Positions 1 through 8,176 of a DNA stretch of 64,000 nucleotides are shown one piece after another. This DNA comes from Bacteroidales bacterium (lineage in GTDB: Bacteria > Bacteroidota > Bacteroidia > Bacteroidales > Lentimicrobiaceae). The stretch is taken from NCBI GenBank assembly GCA_016788045.1, contig JAEUTG010000043.1:62001-126000 (forward strand). The letters run 5' to 3'. A program made the translations under genes and the position numbers. Under the pieces are notes generated by a model. It was not told the origin of the DNA. It made no database searches and was given only the letters and a program-made list of their open reading frames with translations. The first letter of the stretch is position 1. Each line of letters opens with the position of its first letter.

Positions 1-1
1 C

Positions 2-817
2 AACCGGGAAGGTACCCGGATGAATGTGACCGAAATGGCGAATGCCTTCAGACCCGCCGGAATGGCCATGGCTAAAGACCTTGAAAAGTACCAGGGAAAG
101 GATGGCATGAAACTGTTTGTTGAAGACAATGGAGGTACCTGGCACGGGGATGAAACCTTCCTCGGTAAATCCTGTCAGGTATTCAGCCTGATGGGCGTTA
201 AAATGTGGATGTATAAAGGGCTGATGCTCAAATCTGAGAGCACCGCCTATGGAATGGAAATCAGGGAAACGGCTCAATCTGTTCAGGAAAATGTCAGTAT
301 TCCTGCCTCTGCCTTTGCATTGCCTGATGGAATCACCATCACTGACCTCGACAAAATGGAAGGACTGGAAGGCATTCCGGGAGGTCTGTCAGAAAACGAA
401 GATGAGCAGCCCGCTGAAGGCTCACCCCCGGGCCTGACTTACGACCGGTTTGTGAAAGCCACCACAGGTCTGAAAATACCGGGTTACAAATACTTCATGT
501 CAGACAACAGCACGACACTCTACCTGACTTCGTATGTCAAGACTGAGAGCGACCAGGTTGTTATATTTATGGAAAATGAAAGCCGTTTCTATGAAATGGC
601 CGGAGGTGGTGACGGCATGATCGTTGAGGAAAATTATACCTTCGACAGCCATGATGCTGTTTATATCCGTATAACCCATGAAGATGACGGTACCCCTGTT
701 GATTCGCGATCACTGCTGATACGAATGCCTGAACACGAGGCTGTACTTTACCTGATTACAGGAGCACCGTTTCCGAAAAGCGAGCTTGAGAACATAATCA
801 GGCAAATCAGGCTGTAA
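2..817 (+). CDS. Exported protein of unknown function, 5'-truncated by window edge
   Basis: The reading frame is open to the first base, and the first Met (position 20) lies in mid-domain, so the true start and any signal peptide are outside the window. The first ~125 residues seen are paralogous to the C-terminal half of the lipoprotein at 1563-2258: both carry a FLGK-C block, a KMW-YKG block and an I(T/P)-pattern ending in GI-IT-. This resembles DUF4412-type exported proteins of Bacteroidota (tentative). After an acidic linker, a further domain of ~120 residues has no counterpart in the paralogue. The next gene begins 9 bases after the stop, so it heads or lies within a run of envelope genes. 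Molecular function is not known. Confidence 0.75.
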   Translation, partial: NREGTRMNVTEMANAFRPAGMAMAKDLEKYQGKDGMKLFVEDNGGTWHGDETFLGKSCQVFSLMGVKMWMYKGLMLKSESTAYGMEIRETAQSVQENVSIPASAFALPDGITITDLDKMEGLEGIPGGLSENEDEQPAEGSPPGLTYDRFVKATTGLKIPGYKYFMSDNSTTLYLTSYVKTESDQVVIFMENESRFYEMAGGGDGMIVEENYTFDSHDAVYIRITHEDDGTPVDSRSLLIRMPEHEAVLYLITGAPFPKSELENIIRQIRL

Positions 818-826
818 AGGTTCCTC

Positions 827-1540
827 ATGAAAAACCACTATCTCACCTGCCTGGCCGGATTTCTGGCTATGACTACTGTTGCCTGCGGGAACCAGAACGG
901 CAAAGAGACCTCTCTGACCACTGATTCAGCTTACAAAAACCACGTAAGTTACATTTATGACGGAGTATTCCTGAGCGACACCGGTTGTTGCGACACCCTC
1001 AGCCGGCCCGACGACCCTCTGTTTGCCAGCGGTTATTGCATCCGGATTCCGGTTATCAGTGGTAAACACAGTAACCTGAAACACCTGCAGAACTTGATTC
1101 AATCTGATTTACAAAAGCAGGCTGAATATTGCAGCAAAAAACCTGAAGGTAATGACCTCTTTGTTAAAACCGGATTTCACTATACCGTTGACGACAGTCT
1201 GCTGAGCATTGTAGTGGAAACCCTCACTTCGCATTACCTGTCAGAGGCTGTTTCAGAATTCTGCGTTTACCATTACGACTTGAAAAACAACCGAATCCTT
1301 ACCACCAGCGACCTTCTCACTGCCTGGGGGATGTCGCAGATACCCCTGCTGAACGCCATTGCAGAACAGGTTACCCTGCCTCCCGATCATTCAGTGCCTC
1401 TTTACCGGTCCGACTGGTTTGAGACGATCAGGTGGAACGATCTTAACAAACTGAAACTCTACCGGGATTCACTGCAACAGATTACAGTAATTTATCCTGT
1501 GGCTGAGAATGGCATAGAATCAACATTCATCATACAATAA
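827..1540 (+). CDS. Lipoprotein with RsiV-like (DUF4163/DUF3298-type) domain
   Basis: A 237-residue protein starting MKNHYLTC, with a hydrophobic signal segment and a lipobox TVAC, so Cys20 is the probable lipid-modified residue. The body resembles RsiV/DUF3298 proteins: an N-terminal YCIRIPVISG strand, a central amphipathic helix and a later YHYDLKNNRI-LTTSDLL strand-helix motif typical of that fold. RsiV in Bacillus binds lysozyme, but that activity should not be transferred here because the homology is a fold-level judgement by eye. It sits 9 bases after the preceding gene and 22 bases before the next, so co-transcription is likely. Confidence 0.75.
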   Translation: MKNHYLTCLAGFLAMTTVACGNQNGKETSLTTDSAYKNHVSYIYDGVFLSDTGCCDTLSRPDDPLFASGYCIRIPVISGKHSNLKHLQNLIQSDLQKQAEYCSKKPEGNDLFVKTGFHYTVDDSLLSIVVETLTSHYLSEAVSEFCVYHYDLKNNRILTTSDLLTAWGMSQIPLLNAIAEQVTLPPDHSVPLYRSDWFETIRWNDLNKLKLYRDSLQQITVIYPVAENGIESTFIIQ

Positions 1541-1562
1541 ACAATCACTTAATCAATTCAAC

Positions 1563-2258
1563 ATGAAAAAGACGCAATCTGTAACTCTGCTCCTTTCAGG
1601 AGTGATTTTCCTTGCCTTTACTGCTTGCAACAGCGGTGGTCAGAAAACCAACGCCGATTCGGCTATGTCAGAAATTGCCGGTGAGATGGCCGGTTTAAAA
1701 ACAATGATGATTGAATACAAAACCACCGTCAATGCCGAAGGAATGAAAAGTTCCTCCGTTATGACCCAATGGATTGACAACACGAACGACCGTCACGCAG
1801 TTTATACGCAAGGTACAACAGAAGTTATGGGAATGAAAACCGAAGAGAAATCGGCGATGATTTCCAGGGATGGCTGGAGCTACATGATCAACCTGACCGA
1901 CCAAACGGGATTTAAGAGCAAGGATACTGAATCTGACGAGGACCCCACAGATAAAATCCTGCCTGAAGACAATGTAACATTCAGACAAATGATTGAAAAA
2001 GAAGGCGGTAAAATCCTCGGAAACGAAAACTTTCTCGGAAAGGATTGTATTGTTGTGGAAATCACAGAAAACGAAGAAGGCCGGTCGTTGCCAACGAAAA
2101 TGTGGTACTATAAAGGCATTCCGCTGAAGATGGCCAACAGTTTCTACACCATGGAAGCAACAAAGTTTGAAGAAAATATCACCATTCCCGACAGCAGGTT
2201 CGAAATCCCTGCAGGTATTAAAATCACAGAAATGCCTGAGATGCCTGAGATTCAATAA
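1563..2258 (+). CDS. Lipoprotein of unknown function, DUF4412-like
   Basis: A 231-residue protein with a clear SPII signal peptide (MKKTQSVTLLL...) and lipobox FTAC, placing the mature N-terminus at Cys22. The mature part is rich in Met, Lys and Glu, and its second half (FLGKDC, TKMWYYKG, ITIPDSRFEIPAGIKITEM) matches the partial gene at the window start. The two are a local duplication with one unrelated lipoprotein gene between them. The pattern is that of Bacteroidota DUF4412-type periplasmic or outer-membrane lipoproteins, whose role is unknown. The start is supported by the signal peptide; no strong Shine-Dalgarno is seen, which is normal for this phylum. Confidence 0.8.
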   Translation: MKKTQSVTLLLSGVIFLAFTACNSGGQKTNADSAMSEIAGEMAGLKTMMIEYKTTVNAEGMKSSSVMTQWIDNTNDRHAVYTQGTTEVMGMKTEEKSAMISRDGWSYMINLTDQTGFKSKDTESDEDPTDKILPEDNVTFRQMIEKEGGKILGNENFLGKDCIVVEITENEEGRSLPTKMWYYKGIPLKMANSFYTMEATKFEENITIPDSRFEIPAGIKITEMPEMPEIQ

Positions 2259-2317
2259 AGAATCCCGCTTTTACTATACACAACTCAATCTATTACCTTA
2301 CAACACCAGAAACAACA

Positions 2318-3562
2318 ATGAATCTGTTCAAGACACTTTTAATTCCGGCTATGCTTGGGACTCTCCTGACATCCTGCAACAATGAAGAAGAAAACAACCC
2401 TGAGGCTACTTCTGACATCAAAGTGGTGTGGAAAGCCAACCTAGGGGAGATGACCAATCCACTGGAAAATCTTTACCTTTTTCCGGCCATTGACGACAAC
2501 GATAACATTTATTGTGTGCTTAATAATTTCACCCTCAGCTCGTCAACGCCAGAGATGGTTTCGGTTAGCTCAACAGGTCAGATACGCTGGACAACCCCAT
2601 TGGACGAAGGCTTCGGTGATGTTGACGGATATCCCGTTTACAGCAGCGGCAAGGTATTTCAGTCGTACAACAACCATCTTTATTGTCTGGATGCAGGCAG
2701 TGGAACAATACTCTGGCAGAAAAACCTGCCGGGTGAATTTGATTCATACAGTTCTGTTGCGGTAAAGGACAACCGGTTATACATCAGCTCAACCATTGAC
2801 TACAGTACAACCATTCTGTATTGTTACACGCTGGATGGCACTCAGGTATTTGCTGAAACCTATCCTGATATGGCCAGTTCTGGTTCAGTTATGATCAGCG
2901 GGAATCAACTGATCGTCTGGTTCATCCAGGATCCGAAAATTCTGATAGCCAACCTCAATGGGGAGCTGCAAAGAATCATCGATCTCCAGGCTGAGGGTTA
3001 CAATCTGCTGAATATCCCTTCGGTCAATCCAGTTACTGACCGGAACGGGAACCTGATTTTCGCAGCCAACCGGTTCGAGGATGGCGAAGTTTATTTTGCA
3101 TCTTATTCACCCGAAGGTACTGAAAACTGGAGGTTCAATTCAGGAAGTTCGCTCAGCCAGATCACAGTTGACGGAGATTACCTGTTGTTAGCCTTATCCG
3201 ATTTGGTCTGTCTGAATGCAACAACCGGAAGCGTGGAATGGTCAGTAGCCCAAACGTGGCTGGCCAGTTTCAACGACAACATCCTGGCCACCAATGCAGG
3301 CTATTTCAGCGCAAGCTGGATCGGCCTCACCTGTGCCAGCAACTCAGCCATCACTCTTGACGACAACATCTACCTTGGCCATGGTCCTACCGCGATCAAT
3401 CACTCCGGCAATCTGCTGATGTTTACAGCGGTCAGCTCTTCCGATGGCGGCGACGATATAAGGTATCTGTATTGTCTCGACGTCGGGACAAATGGACTTT
3501 TGAGCAACCTCACCTGGCCGCTGCCATGCTACGACTATGCCAATACCAATTACAAACCCTGA
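2318..3562 (+). CDS. PQQ-like beta-propeller lipoprotein
   Basis: A 414-residue protein with signal peptide and lipobox LTSC (Cys20), followed by an Asn/Glu-rich spacer. The rest is a series of blade-like repeats with the pattern V-S-GQIRW-TPL-, Y--NNHLYCLDA-SGTILW-K and NRLYISS, characteristic of PQQ-like quinoprotein propellers (structural, not necessarily cofactor-binding). It is probably anchored to the outer membrane and acts as a binding or scaffold domain. It is the last gene of the four-gene run beginning at the window edge; a weak hairpin follows at 3675. No catalytic residues can be assigned. Confidence 0.8.
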   Translation: MNLFKTLLIPAMLGTLLTSCNNEEENNPEATSDIKVVWKANLGEMTNPLENLYLFPAIDDNDNIYCVLNNFTLSSSTPEMVSVSSTGQIRWTTPLDEGFGDVDGYPVYSSGKVFQSYNNHLYCLDAGSGTILWQKNLPGEFDSYSSVAVKDNRLYISSTIDYSTTILYCYTLDGTQVFAETYPDMASSGSVMISGNQLIVWFIQDPKILIANLNGELQRIIDLQAEGYNLLNIPSVNPVTDRNGNLIFAANRFEDGEVYFASYSPEGTENWRFNSGSSLSQITVDGDYLLLALSDLVCLNATTGSVEWSVAQTWLASFNDNILATNAGYFSASWIGLTCASNSAITLDDNIYLGHGPTAINHSGNLLMFTAVSSSDGGDDIRYLYCLDVGTNGLLSNLTWPLPCYDYANTNYKP

Positions 3563-3674
3563 GGTGTGCGAACACTCAATCACCCCGGTGTGCAGAATCC
3601 ATAATGCAGCCACCTGCAAACAGACAAATAATCTGTGAGTGGATAAGAAAATCTGCAATTTTCAACCATACCAG

Positions 3675-3703
3675 ACAGGCTTTCCGGCAACAGGGAAGCC
3701 TGT
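3675..3703 (+). terminator. Weak stem-loop after the PQQ-propeller lipoprotein gene
   Basis: The arms ACAGGCTTTCC (3675-3685) and GGGAAGCCTGT (3693-3703) pair over 11 bp with one G-T wobble and a 7-base loop. The following TTTGGTCTGATTT is only moderately T-rich, so termination strength is uncertain. Confidence 0.4.
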
Positions 3704-3827
3704 TTGGTCTGATTTATTTCGGATACTCCCTGTCCGGTTAAGATGAGCACCTGGCAATCATTCAAAACTCGCTGACCTTAATATCCGCCTGTTTCTGGTA
3801 CACATCGCTGTATTGCCGGGAAGTCTT

Positions 3828-3835
3828 TACCTTTG
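3828..3835 (+). promoter_or_regulatory. Candidate -7 box TACCTTTG for the CNNM/HlyC-type gene
   Basis: TACCTTTG matches the Bacteroidota -7 consensus TAnnTTTG and lies 17 bases before the ATG at 3853. No convincing -33 TTTG is visible at the expected distance, so this is a half-site call. Confidence 0.35.
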
Positions 3836-3852
3836 CATAACAACAGAACTCT

Positions 3853-5145
3853 ATGGAAATTCTTATCATTTTCCTGCTCCTTCTTTTAAACGGCATTTTT
3901 GCCATGTATGAAATTGCCCTGGTTTCTTCGGGAAAAGCCAGGCTTGAAACCCTGGCACAAAAAGGCGACAAGCGGGCAAAAACGGTGCTCAACCTGCTCA
4001 ACGAGCCCGAAAAGGTACTTTCCACCATTCAGGTTGGAATTACGCTGATTGGAATTGTTTCCGGAGCATTTGGCGGAATTGCACTCAGCGATGATCTCAG
4101 GGAATACCTGATTCGATTTGAAACCTTCCGGCCATTCGCCGGAACACTGGCGGTGGTGATTGTTGTTGGACTCATCACCTATTTCTCACTCATCATCGGA
4201 GAACTGGTGCCAAAATCGCTGGCCCTGTCAAACCCCGAACGGATTGCCTTGTTTCTTACGCCGTTTATAGTTTTCCTCACACGTGTCACCTACCCGTTTG
4301 TCTGGTTTCTGAGCGTTTCTACCATTCTGGTGAAACGGCTGCTGGGAATCGATCCGGCCGGAGAACGCACCATTACCGAAGATGAGCTGAAGTTTCTGCT
4401 CAAACAAGGCTCAGATCAGGGTGTGATTGATGAACAGGAAACCCGGATGATCAAAGATGTGTTCAGGTTTACCGATAAAAAGGCCATTGAACTGATGACC
4501 CATCGCAAGGATGTGGCCATGATGCTTACCGGTTCAACAAGGGAACAGGCACTTGATCTTATTGCTGAATCAAGGTTCAGCCGGTATCTGCTGTGCAGGG
4601 GCAGCATCGAACATGTAGCAGGCGTTGTGGCCGTTAAAGACCTCATTGCTCTGGTAGCTTCCGGACAAAATTTTGATCTTGAGTCCATAGCATTACAACC
4701 GCTTTTTATCCCTGAAAGTATGTCGGCCAGCCGGCTGCTTGAGATTTTCAGGCAGAAAAAAACCAATTTCGGGGTGGTTGTCAGTGAATATGGTGCCGTT
4801 GAAGGTATCATCACCCTGCACGATCTCACCGAAGCTATCCTGGGAGAACTTCCGGAAGAAAACGAAGAAATGGAATATAACCTTGTTACACGTCAGGATG
4901 GCAGCATTCTGGTAGATGGCTCGATGAACATTGATGACTTCATGGAGAAAATGGGAATACAGGATTATGATGACATTGACAGACAAGGATTTACAACCCT
5001 TGGCGGACTGGCAATGCACATGCTCGATAAAATTCCGGTTGAAGGAGATGCTTTTGAATATAAACAATACAGTTTTGAAGTAATTGATATGGATGCAAGC
5101 CGGGTTGACAAACTCCTGGTGAGCAAATCCGATTTTAAAAAGTGA
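3853..5145 (+). CDS. Hemolysin C/CNNM family membrane protein (DUF21-CBS-CorC_HlyC)
   Basis: A 430-residue protein with the full family order. A DUF21 (CNNM) transmembrane domain occupies about residues 1-185, including EIALVSS-KARLE near the N-terminus and GELVPKSLAL, the usual motif between late helices. A CBS pair follows at about 200-330 (start EDELKFLLKQG, then VSEYGAVEGIITLHDLTEAILG at its end), and a CorC_HlyC domain at about 345-425 (DGSMNIDDFMEKMGI, TLGGLAMHML). Members are proposed to take part in Mg2+ or other cation efflux and ion homeostasis at the inner membrane; the historical name hemolysin is misleading. It appears monocistronic. CBS domains suggest regulation by nucleotide binding (family knowledge). 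Confidence 0.92.
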   Translation: MEILIIFLLLLLNGIFAMYEIALVSSGKARLETLAQKGDKRAKTVLNLLNEPEKVLSTIQVGITLIGIVSGAFGGIALSDDLREYLIRFETFRPFAGTLAVVIVVGLITYFSLIIGELVPKSLALSNPERIALFLTPFIVFLTRVTYPFVWFLSVSTILVKRLLGIDPAGERTITEDELKFLLKQGSDQGVIDEQETRMIKDVFRFTDKKAIELMTHRKDVAMMLTGSTREQALDLIAESRFSRYLLCRGSIEHVAGVVAVKDLIALVASGQNFDLESIALQPLFIPESMSASRLLEIFRQKKTNFGVVVSEYGAVEGIITLHDLTEAILGELPEENEEMEYNLVTRQDGSILVDGSMNIDDFMEKMGIQDYDDIDRQGFTTLGGLAMHMLDKIPVEGDAFEYKQYSFEVIDMDASRVDKLLVSKSDFKK

Positions 5146-5227
5146 TGAAAGCCTGTTCACCGGAATTTTCTGCAAACAAAAATCTTCCGGTAATGAGATT
5201 TTTTGTAATTTAGCCTGATATTCTGTA

Positions 5228-5341
5228 ATGTACAGTGATGAAAAATCAGTATATAAATCAGTTTGCCCGGATGATATTCTCAAACCCAAAAAACATTCCA
5301 ACCCTGATAAATCAGTATTTGCAATAATTAAGCAGTTTTGA
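5228..5341 (+). CDS. Candidate small ORF, 37 aa
   Basis: An ATG-initiated frame of 37 codons ending in TGA lies 15 bases downstream of the TAATTTAG box at 5206. The product begins MYSDEKSVYKSVC and ends FAIIKQF; it is hydrophilic and Lys/Asp-rich, with no signal peptide or transmembrane segment. It could be a leader peptide, a small protein or chance. I recognise no family. Listed because it is close behind a promoter-like box and is followed at once by a second short ORF that also begins MYS. Confidence 0.25.
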   Translation: MYSDEKSVYKSVCPDDILKPKKHSNPDKSVFAIIKQF

Positions 5342-5360
5342 GAGTTTAAGGAAGGAAGGC

Positions 5361-5468
5361 ATGTACAGTGCCTTTAGTCATTCCATTACTCCCGAAAAAT
5401 CAGATGGGCCGGTCAGGTATATTATTGATTGTTCCATGTGCATTGATTGGCGTCAGGTTCACATGTAA
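5361..5468 (+). CDS. Candidate small ORF, 35 aa, with strong purine-rich leader
   Basis: A 35-codon frame starting ATG at 5361 and ending TAA at 5466-5468. It is preceded by an unusually purine-rich AAGGAAGGAAGG stretch ending one base before the ATG, although Bacteroidota seldom rely on Shine-Dalgarno sites. The product begins MYSAFSHSI and contains a Cys-x-x-Cys pair (DCSMCID). The stop overlaps the left arm of the dyad at 5463. Coding status is speculative. Confidence 0.22.
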   Translation: MYSAFSHSITPEKSDGPVRYIIDCSMCIDWRQVHM

Positions 5469-5554
5469 CTTTCCAACATATCTTGTTACATCAGAACAAT
5501 TATTTTATTAAAGGTTAATACACCCCTCAAAGCGGATCCGAAGAGCAAGCAACC

Positions 5555-8038
5555 ATGGAACCATCCGAAATGAAGAAACCAGTAAACCCCGGGACAGAAC
5601 ACACCGGAGGGCACCCGTTGCCTGAACCGGGTGGTTTTTATTCGGGGAATACCGGGTTGCCGGATTTCAGTAAAACCGAAGATGCTGATTTCAGCATCCC
5701 TCCCCATGTCCTCGAATCACTTCCTTTTCCGGTTTTCGTTAAAAATCTTAACGGAACCTATCTTGCCTGCAACAGGCATTTTTGTGATATGCTGGGCTAC
5801 GACGCATCCGACATCCTGGGCAATAACGTTACTTCGCTTTTCGATGCCGAATCGGCTGAAATTCACCTTGCTGCTGACAAAAAACTGATCAGTACAAAAA
5901 ACCGGATCGTTTATGAAGCCTCCCTCAGCGGCCCTGAAATAAGGTATGGCCTCGTTAAAGTCATCAAATCCCCGTTGGTGGATGAATCAGGAAGATTTTA
6001 TGCAATCATCGGATTAATCAGTGAAATCAGTTCTGACGATGATCTGAATGCACGCACCAATGAGTCTATTGCAGACATTGAAGCATTTTTCAGAAATGCT
6101 CCTTCAATGAACTATTTTTCTGACAGTCATACCGGTCAGGAAACTGCCTCTGGCGAGCCTGCAGGGGATAAAACCAGGGACCCGGAAAACCACATCAGCA
6201 TCATACTGAAGGCCCTCAATGCAGGACTCTGGGAATACAACATTGACAAAAGCCAGCTTTCCTGGAGCGAAAAGTGCTACGACATCTTTGGGCTGGAAAA
6301 GGAGGTTGACACCCCGGATCAATGGATTACAAAGGTATTTCCTGAAGATGTTGAACGTGTGCAGGAGATGTGGTCGCGCATTACCCTGAAGGCTGGATGG
6401 TTTGAACTGGAATTCAGAATCGTGGACGGTAAAAGCTACCGATGGATCAAAAAAACTGGCTATTATCTCAAAGGCAGGGAGACTGCTTCGGGAATCGTTA
6501 CCGGGGTGATGTCTGACATTACCGATGAGAAAAATTTCAGCGAAAAACTATTCAACAATCAGCGCTTTTTCAAAACCATCATCGAAGATCAATCGGAACT
6601 GATCTGCAGAATTAAACCGGATGGCTCTGTATCGTTTATCAATACTGCCTTTGCTAAGTATTTCGGTGTTTCACCCGACAACTGCCAGAAGCATCTGCTG
6701 GCCGGGATTTTCCCCGAAAAGGATTTTTCAAGAATCCTGAAGCTGTTGCACTGCATCAGGCCTCCAAAACACTTCGTCAATTATGAGCAGCGGATTCAGC
6801 TGGAGAAATCCAGAGTAAAAATCCTTCATTGGACAATCAGGGCCATTTACGATAAAGATGACACCGCTGAGGAGTATCAGCTGGTCGGTCGGGATGTAAC
6901 AGAAATTGAAGAATCGAGGGAAGCACTCCGTAAGAGCGAAGAAATGTTCCGGCTCATTGCAGAGAACTCCAACGACATTATATCGATTCACCGGCATGGA
7001 GGGATTGTTGAATATGTCTCCCCCAGTGTAAAGCATATTCTCGGCTATCATCACGAAGATATCATCGGTTCAAGAGGAAATGACCTTGTTTACGAAGATG
7101 ACCATAAGATTCTGCGTCAGTGCTTCCTTGATCTTCAGAAAAGCATTGAACCTATGCTGATTACATTCAGGCTGCGAGACAGTTCGGACAGGCTGATCTG
7201 GTTCGAAAGCATGATTCAGCGGCAATATAACAACAAGGGACAGGCCACCGGTAAAATGATTGCAGTTTCAAGAAATATTCACAGCCGCCGGCTGGTTGAA
7301 GAGCAACAGAAACTCACCGAAATGCAGCTGAAAGAGGCCAACCTGACCAAAGACAGGTTTTTCTCCATCATCGCTCATGACCTCAGAAGCCCATTTACTT
7401 CCATTCTGGGATTCACCCGCCTGTTGAACGAAGAGTACGATGACTTTACCGATGATGAACGCAAGGGTATGGTTACCCAGATTCTGAATTCCACAGAATC
7501 CACTTTCCAGTTGCTCGACAACCTGCTTGCCTGGGGAAAAACCCAACTGGGACGTACCCTGTATTCACCCGAATACTTTTCGCTGGAAACCCTGATTGTG
7601 GAATCTGCCAAACAGACTCTTCCCCAGGCCCAGATAAAAAAAATCAGCATTTCTCTCAGCCCGGTTCCGGCGGTTTCTTTGTTTGCCGATCTCAATATGC
7701 TTCGTACAGTACTGCGAAACCTGCTTTCGAATGCGGTGAAATTTTCATTCCCGGGCGGGATTGTTGAACTGATGGCTTTCGTCGAAAACAGCCAGGTCAG
7801 AATCTCCGTTACCGACCATGGAACCGGGATCCCTGAGGAAACACTCTCCACCCTTTTCAGCCTTACCGAGCAACCCAATACCACCAAGGGTACCGCCAAT
7901 GAGAAAGGCACGGGACTCGGACTGATTCTCTGCAAGGAATTTGCCGAACGCAACGGCGGATCCATCAGCGTTGAAACCTCAGAAGGGATAGGCAGTATTT
8001 TTACATTGCTGCTGCCCATTCCTGGAAATCCTTCCTGA
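5555..8038 (+). CDS. Soluble multi-PAS sensor histidine kinase
   Basis: An 827-residue protein without signal peptide or transmembrane segment, so a cytosolic sensor. In order: PAS at about 50-165 (LPFPVFVKNLNGTYLACN, with FCDMLGYD), a linker, PAS with PAC at about 225-330 (LWEYNIDKSQLSWSEKCY, SDITDEKNF), a third PAS at about 335-455 (ending VGRDVTEIEES) and a fourth at about 465-585. A HisKA domain follows, with H608 in the FFSIIAHDLRSPFTS motif, then a HATPase_c domain with N-box NLLSNAVKFS, G1 DHGTGIP and G2 GTGLGLILCKEF. There is no receiver domain and no adjacent regulator gene, so the partner is an orphan encoded elsewhere. The ATG at 5555 is the first of two in-frame Mets (MEPSEM). Confidence 0.93.
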   Translation: MEPSEMKKPVNPGTEHTGGHPLPEPGGFYSGNTGLPDFSKTEDADFSIPPHVLESLPFPVFVKNLNGTYLACNRHFCDMLGYDASDILGNNVTSLFDAESAEIHLAADKKLISTKNRIVYEASLSGPEIRYGLVKVIKSPLVDESGRFYAIIGLISEISSDDDLNARTNESIADIEAFFRNAPSMNYFSDSHTGQETASGEPAGDKTRDPENHISIILKALNAGLWEYNIDKSQLSWSEKCYDIFGLEKEVDTPDQWITKVFPEDVERVQEMWSRITLKAGWFELEFRIVDGKSYRWIKKTGYYLKGRETASGIVTGVMSDITDEKNFSEKLFNNQRFFKTIIEDQSELICRIKPDGSVSFINTAFAKYFGVSPDNCQKHLLAGIFPEKDFSRILKLLHCIRPPKHFVNYEQRIQLEKSRVKILHWTIRAIYDKDDTAEEYQLVGRDVTEIEESREALRKSEEMFRLIAENSNDIISIHRHGGIVEYVSPSVKHILGYHHEDIIGSRGNDLVYEDDHKILRQCFLDLQKSIEPMLITFRLRDSSDRLIWFESMIQRQYNNKGQATGKMIAVSRNIHSRRLVEEQQKLTEMQLKEANLTKDRFFSIIAHDLRSPFTSILGFTRLLNEEYDDFTDDERKGMVTQILNSTESTFQLLDNLLAWGKTQLGRTLYSPEYFSLETLIVESAKQTLPQAQIKKISISLSPVPAVSLFADLNMLRTVLRNLLSNAVKFSFPGGIVELMAFVENSQVRISVTDHGTGIPEETLSTLFSLTEQPNTTKGTANEKGTGLGLILCKEFAERNGGSISVETSEGIGSIFTLLLPIPGNPS

Positions 8039-8133
8039 TTTTCTCCGCTCTCCACTGACTTCCGGATGTCTGATTCTCTTGTCGGGCCGTTCCATTTATT
8101 CCCTGTACAATGGTCAGGAAAGGATTTAATAAT

Positions 8134-8141
8134 TAATTTAG
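8134..8141 (+). promoter_or_regulatory. Candidate promoter box TAATTTAG before the M49-like peptidase
   Basis: TAATTTAG followed by C lies 35 bases before the ATG. It deviates from TAnnTTTG at one base but recurs at 5206, 30245 and (minus strand) 61617 in similar positions. Confidence 0.3.
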
Positions 8142-8176
8142 CCCCATCAAAGATTTAACCCACCAAAACCGAAACC

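Larger units (their letters stand above)
5146..5554. other. 409-bp intergenic leader before the PAS kinase
   Basis: No long ORF. It holds a degenerate hairpin (ACCGGAA near 5159 with TTCCGGT near 5185), a TAATTTAG promoter-like box at 5206-5213, two candidate ORFs of 37 and 35 codons (5228 and 5361), and a 7-bp dyad ATGTAAC / GTTACAT (5463-5469, 5485-5491) 64 bases before the next gene. Confidence 0.6.
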
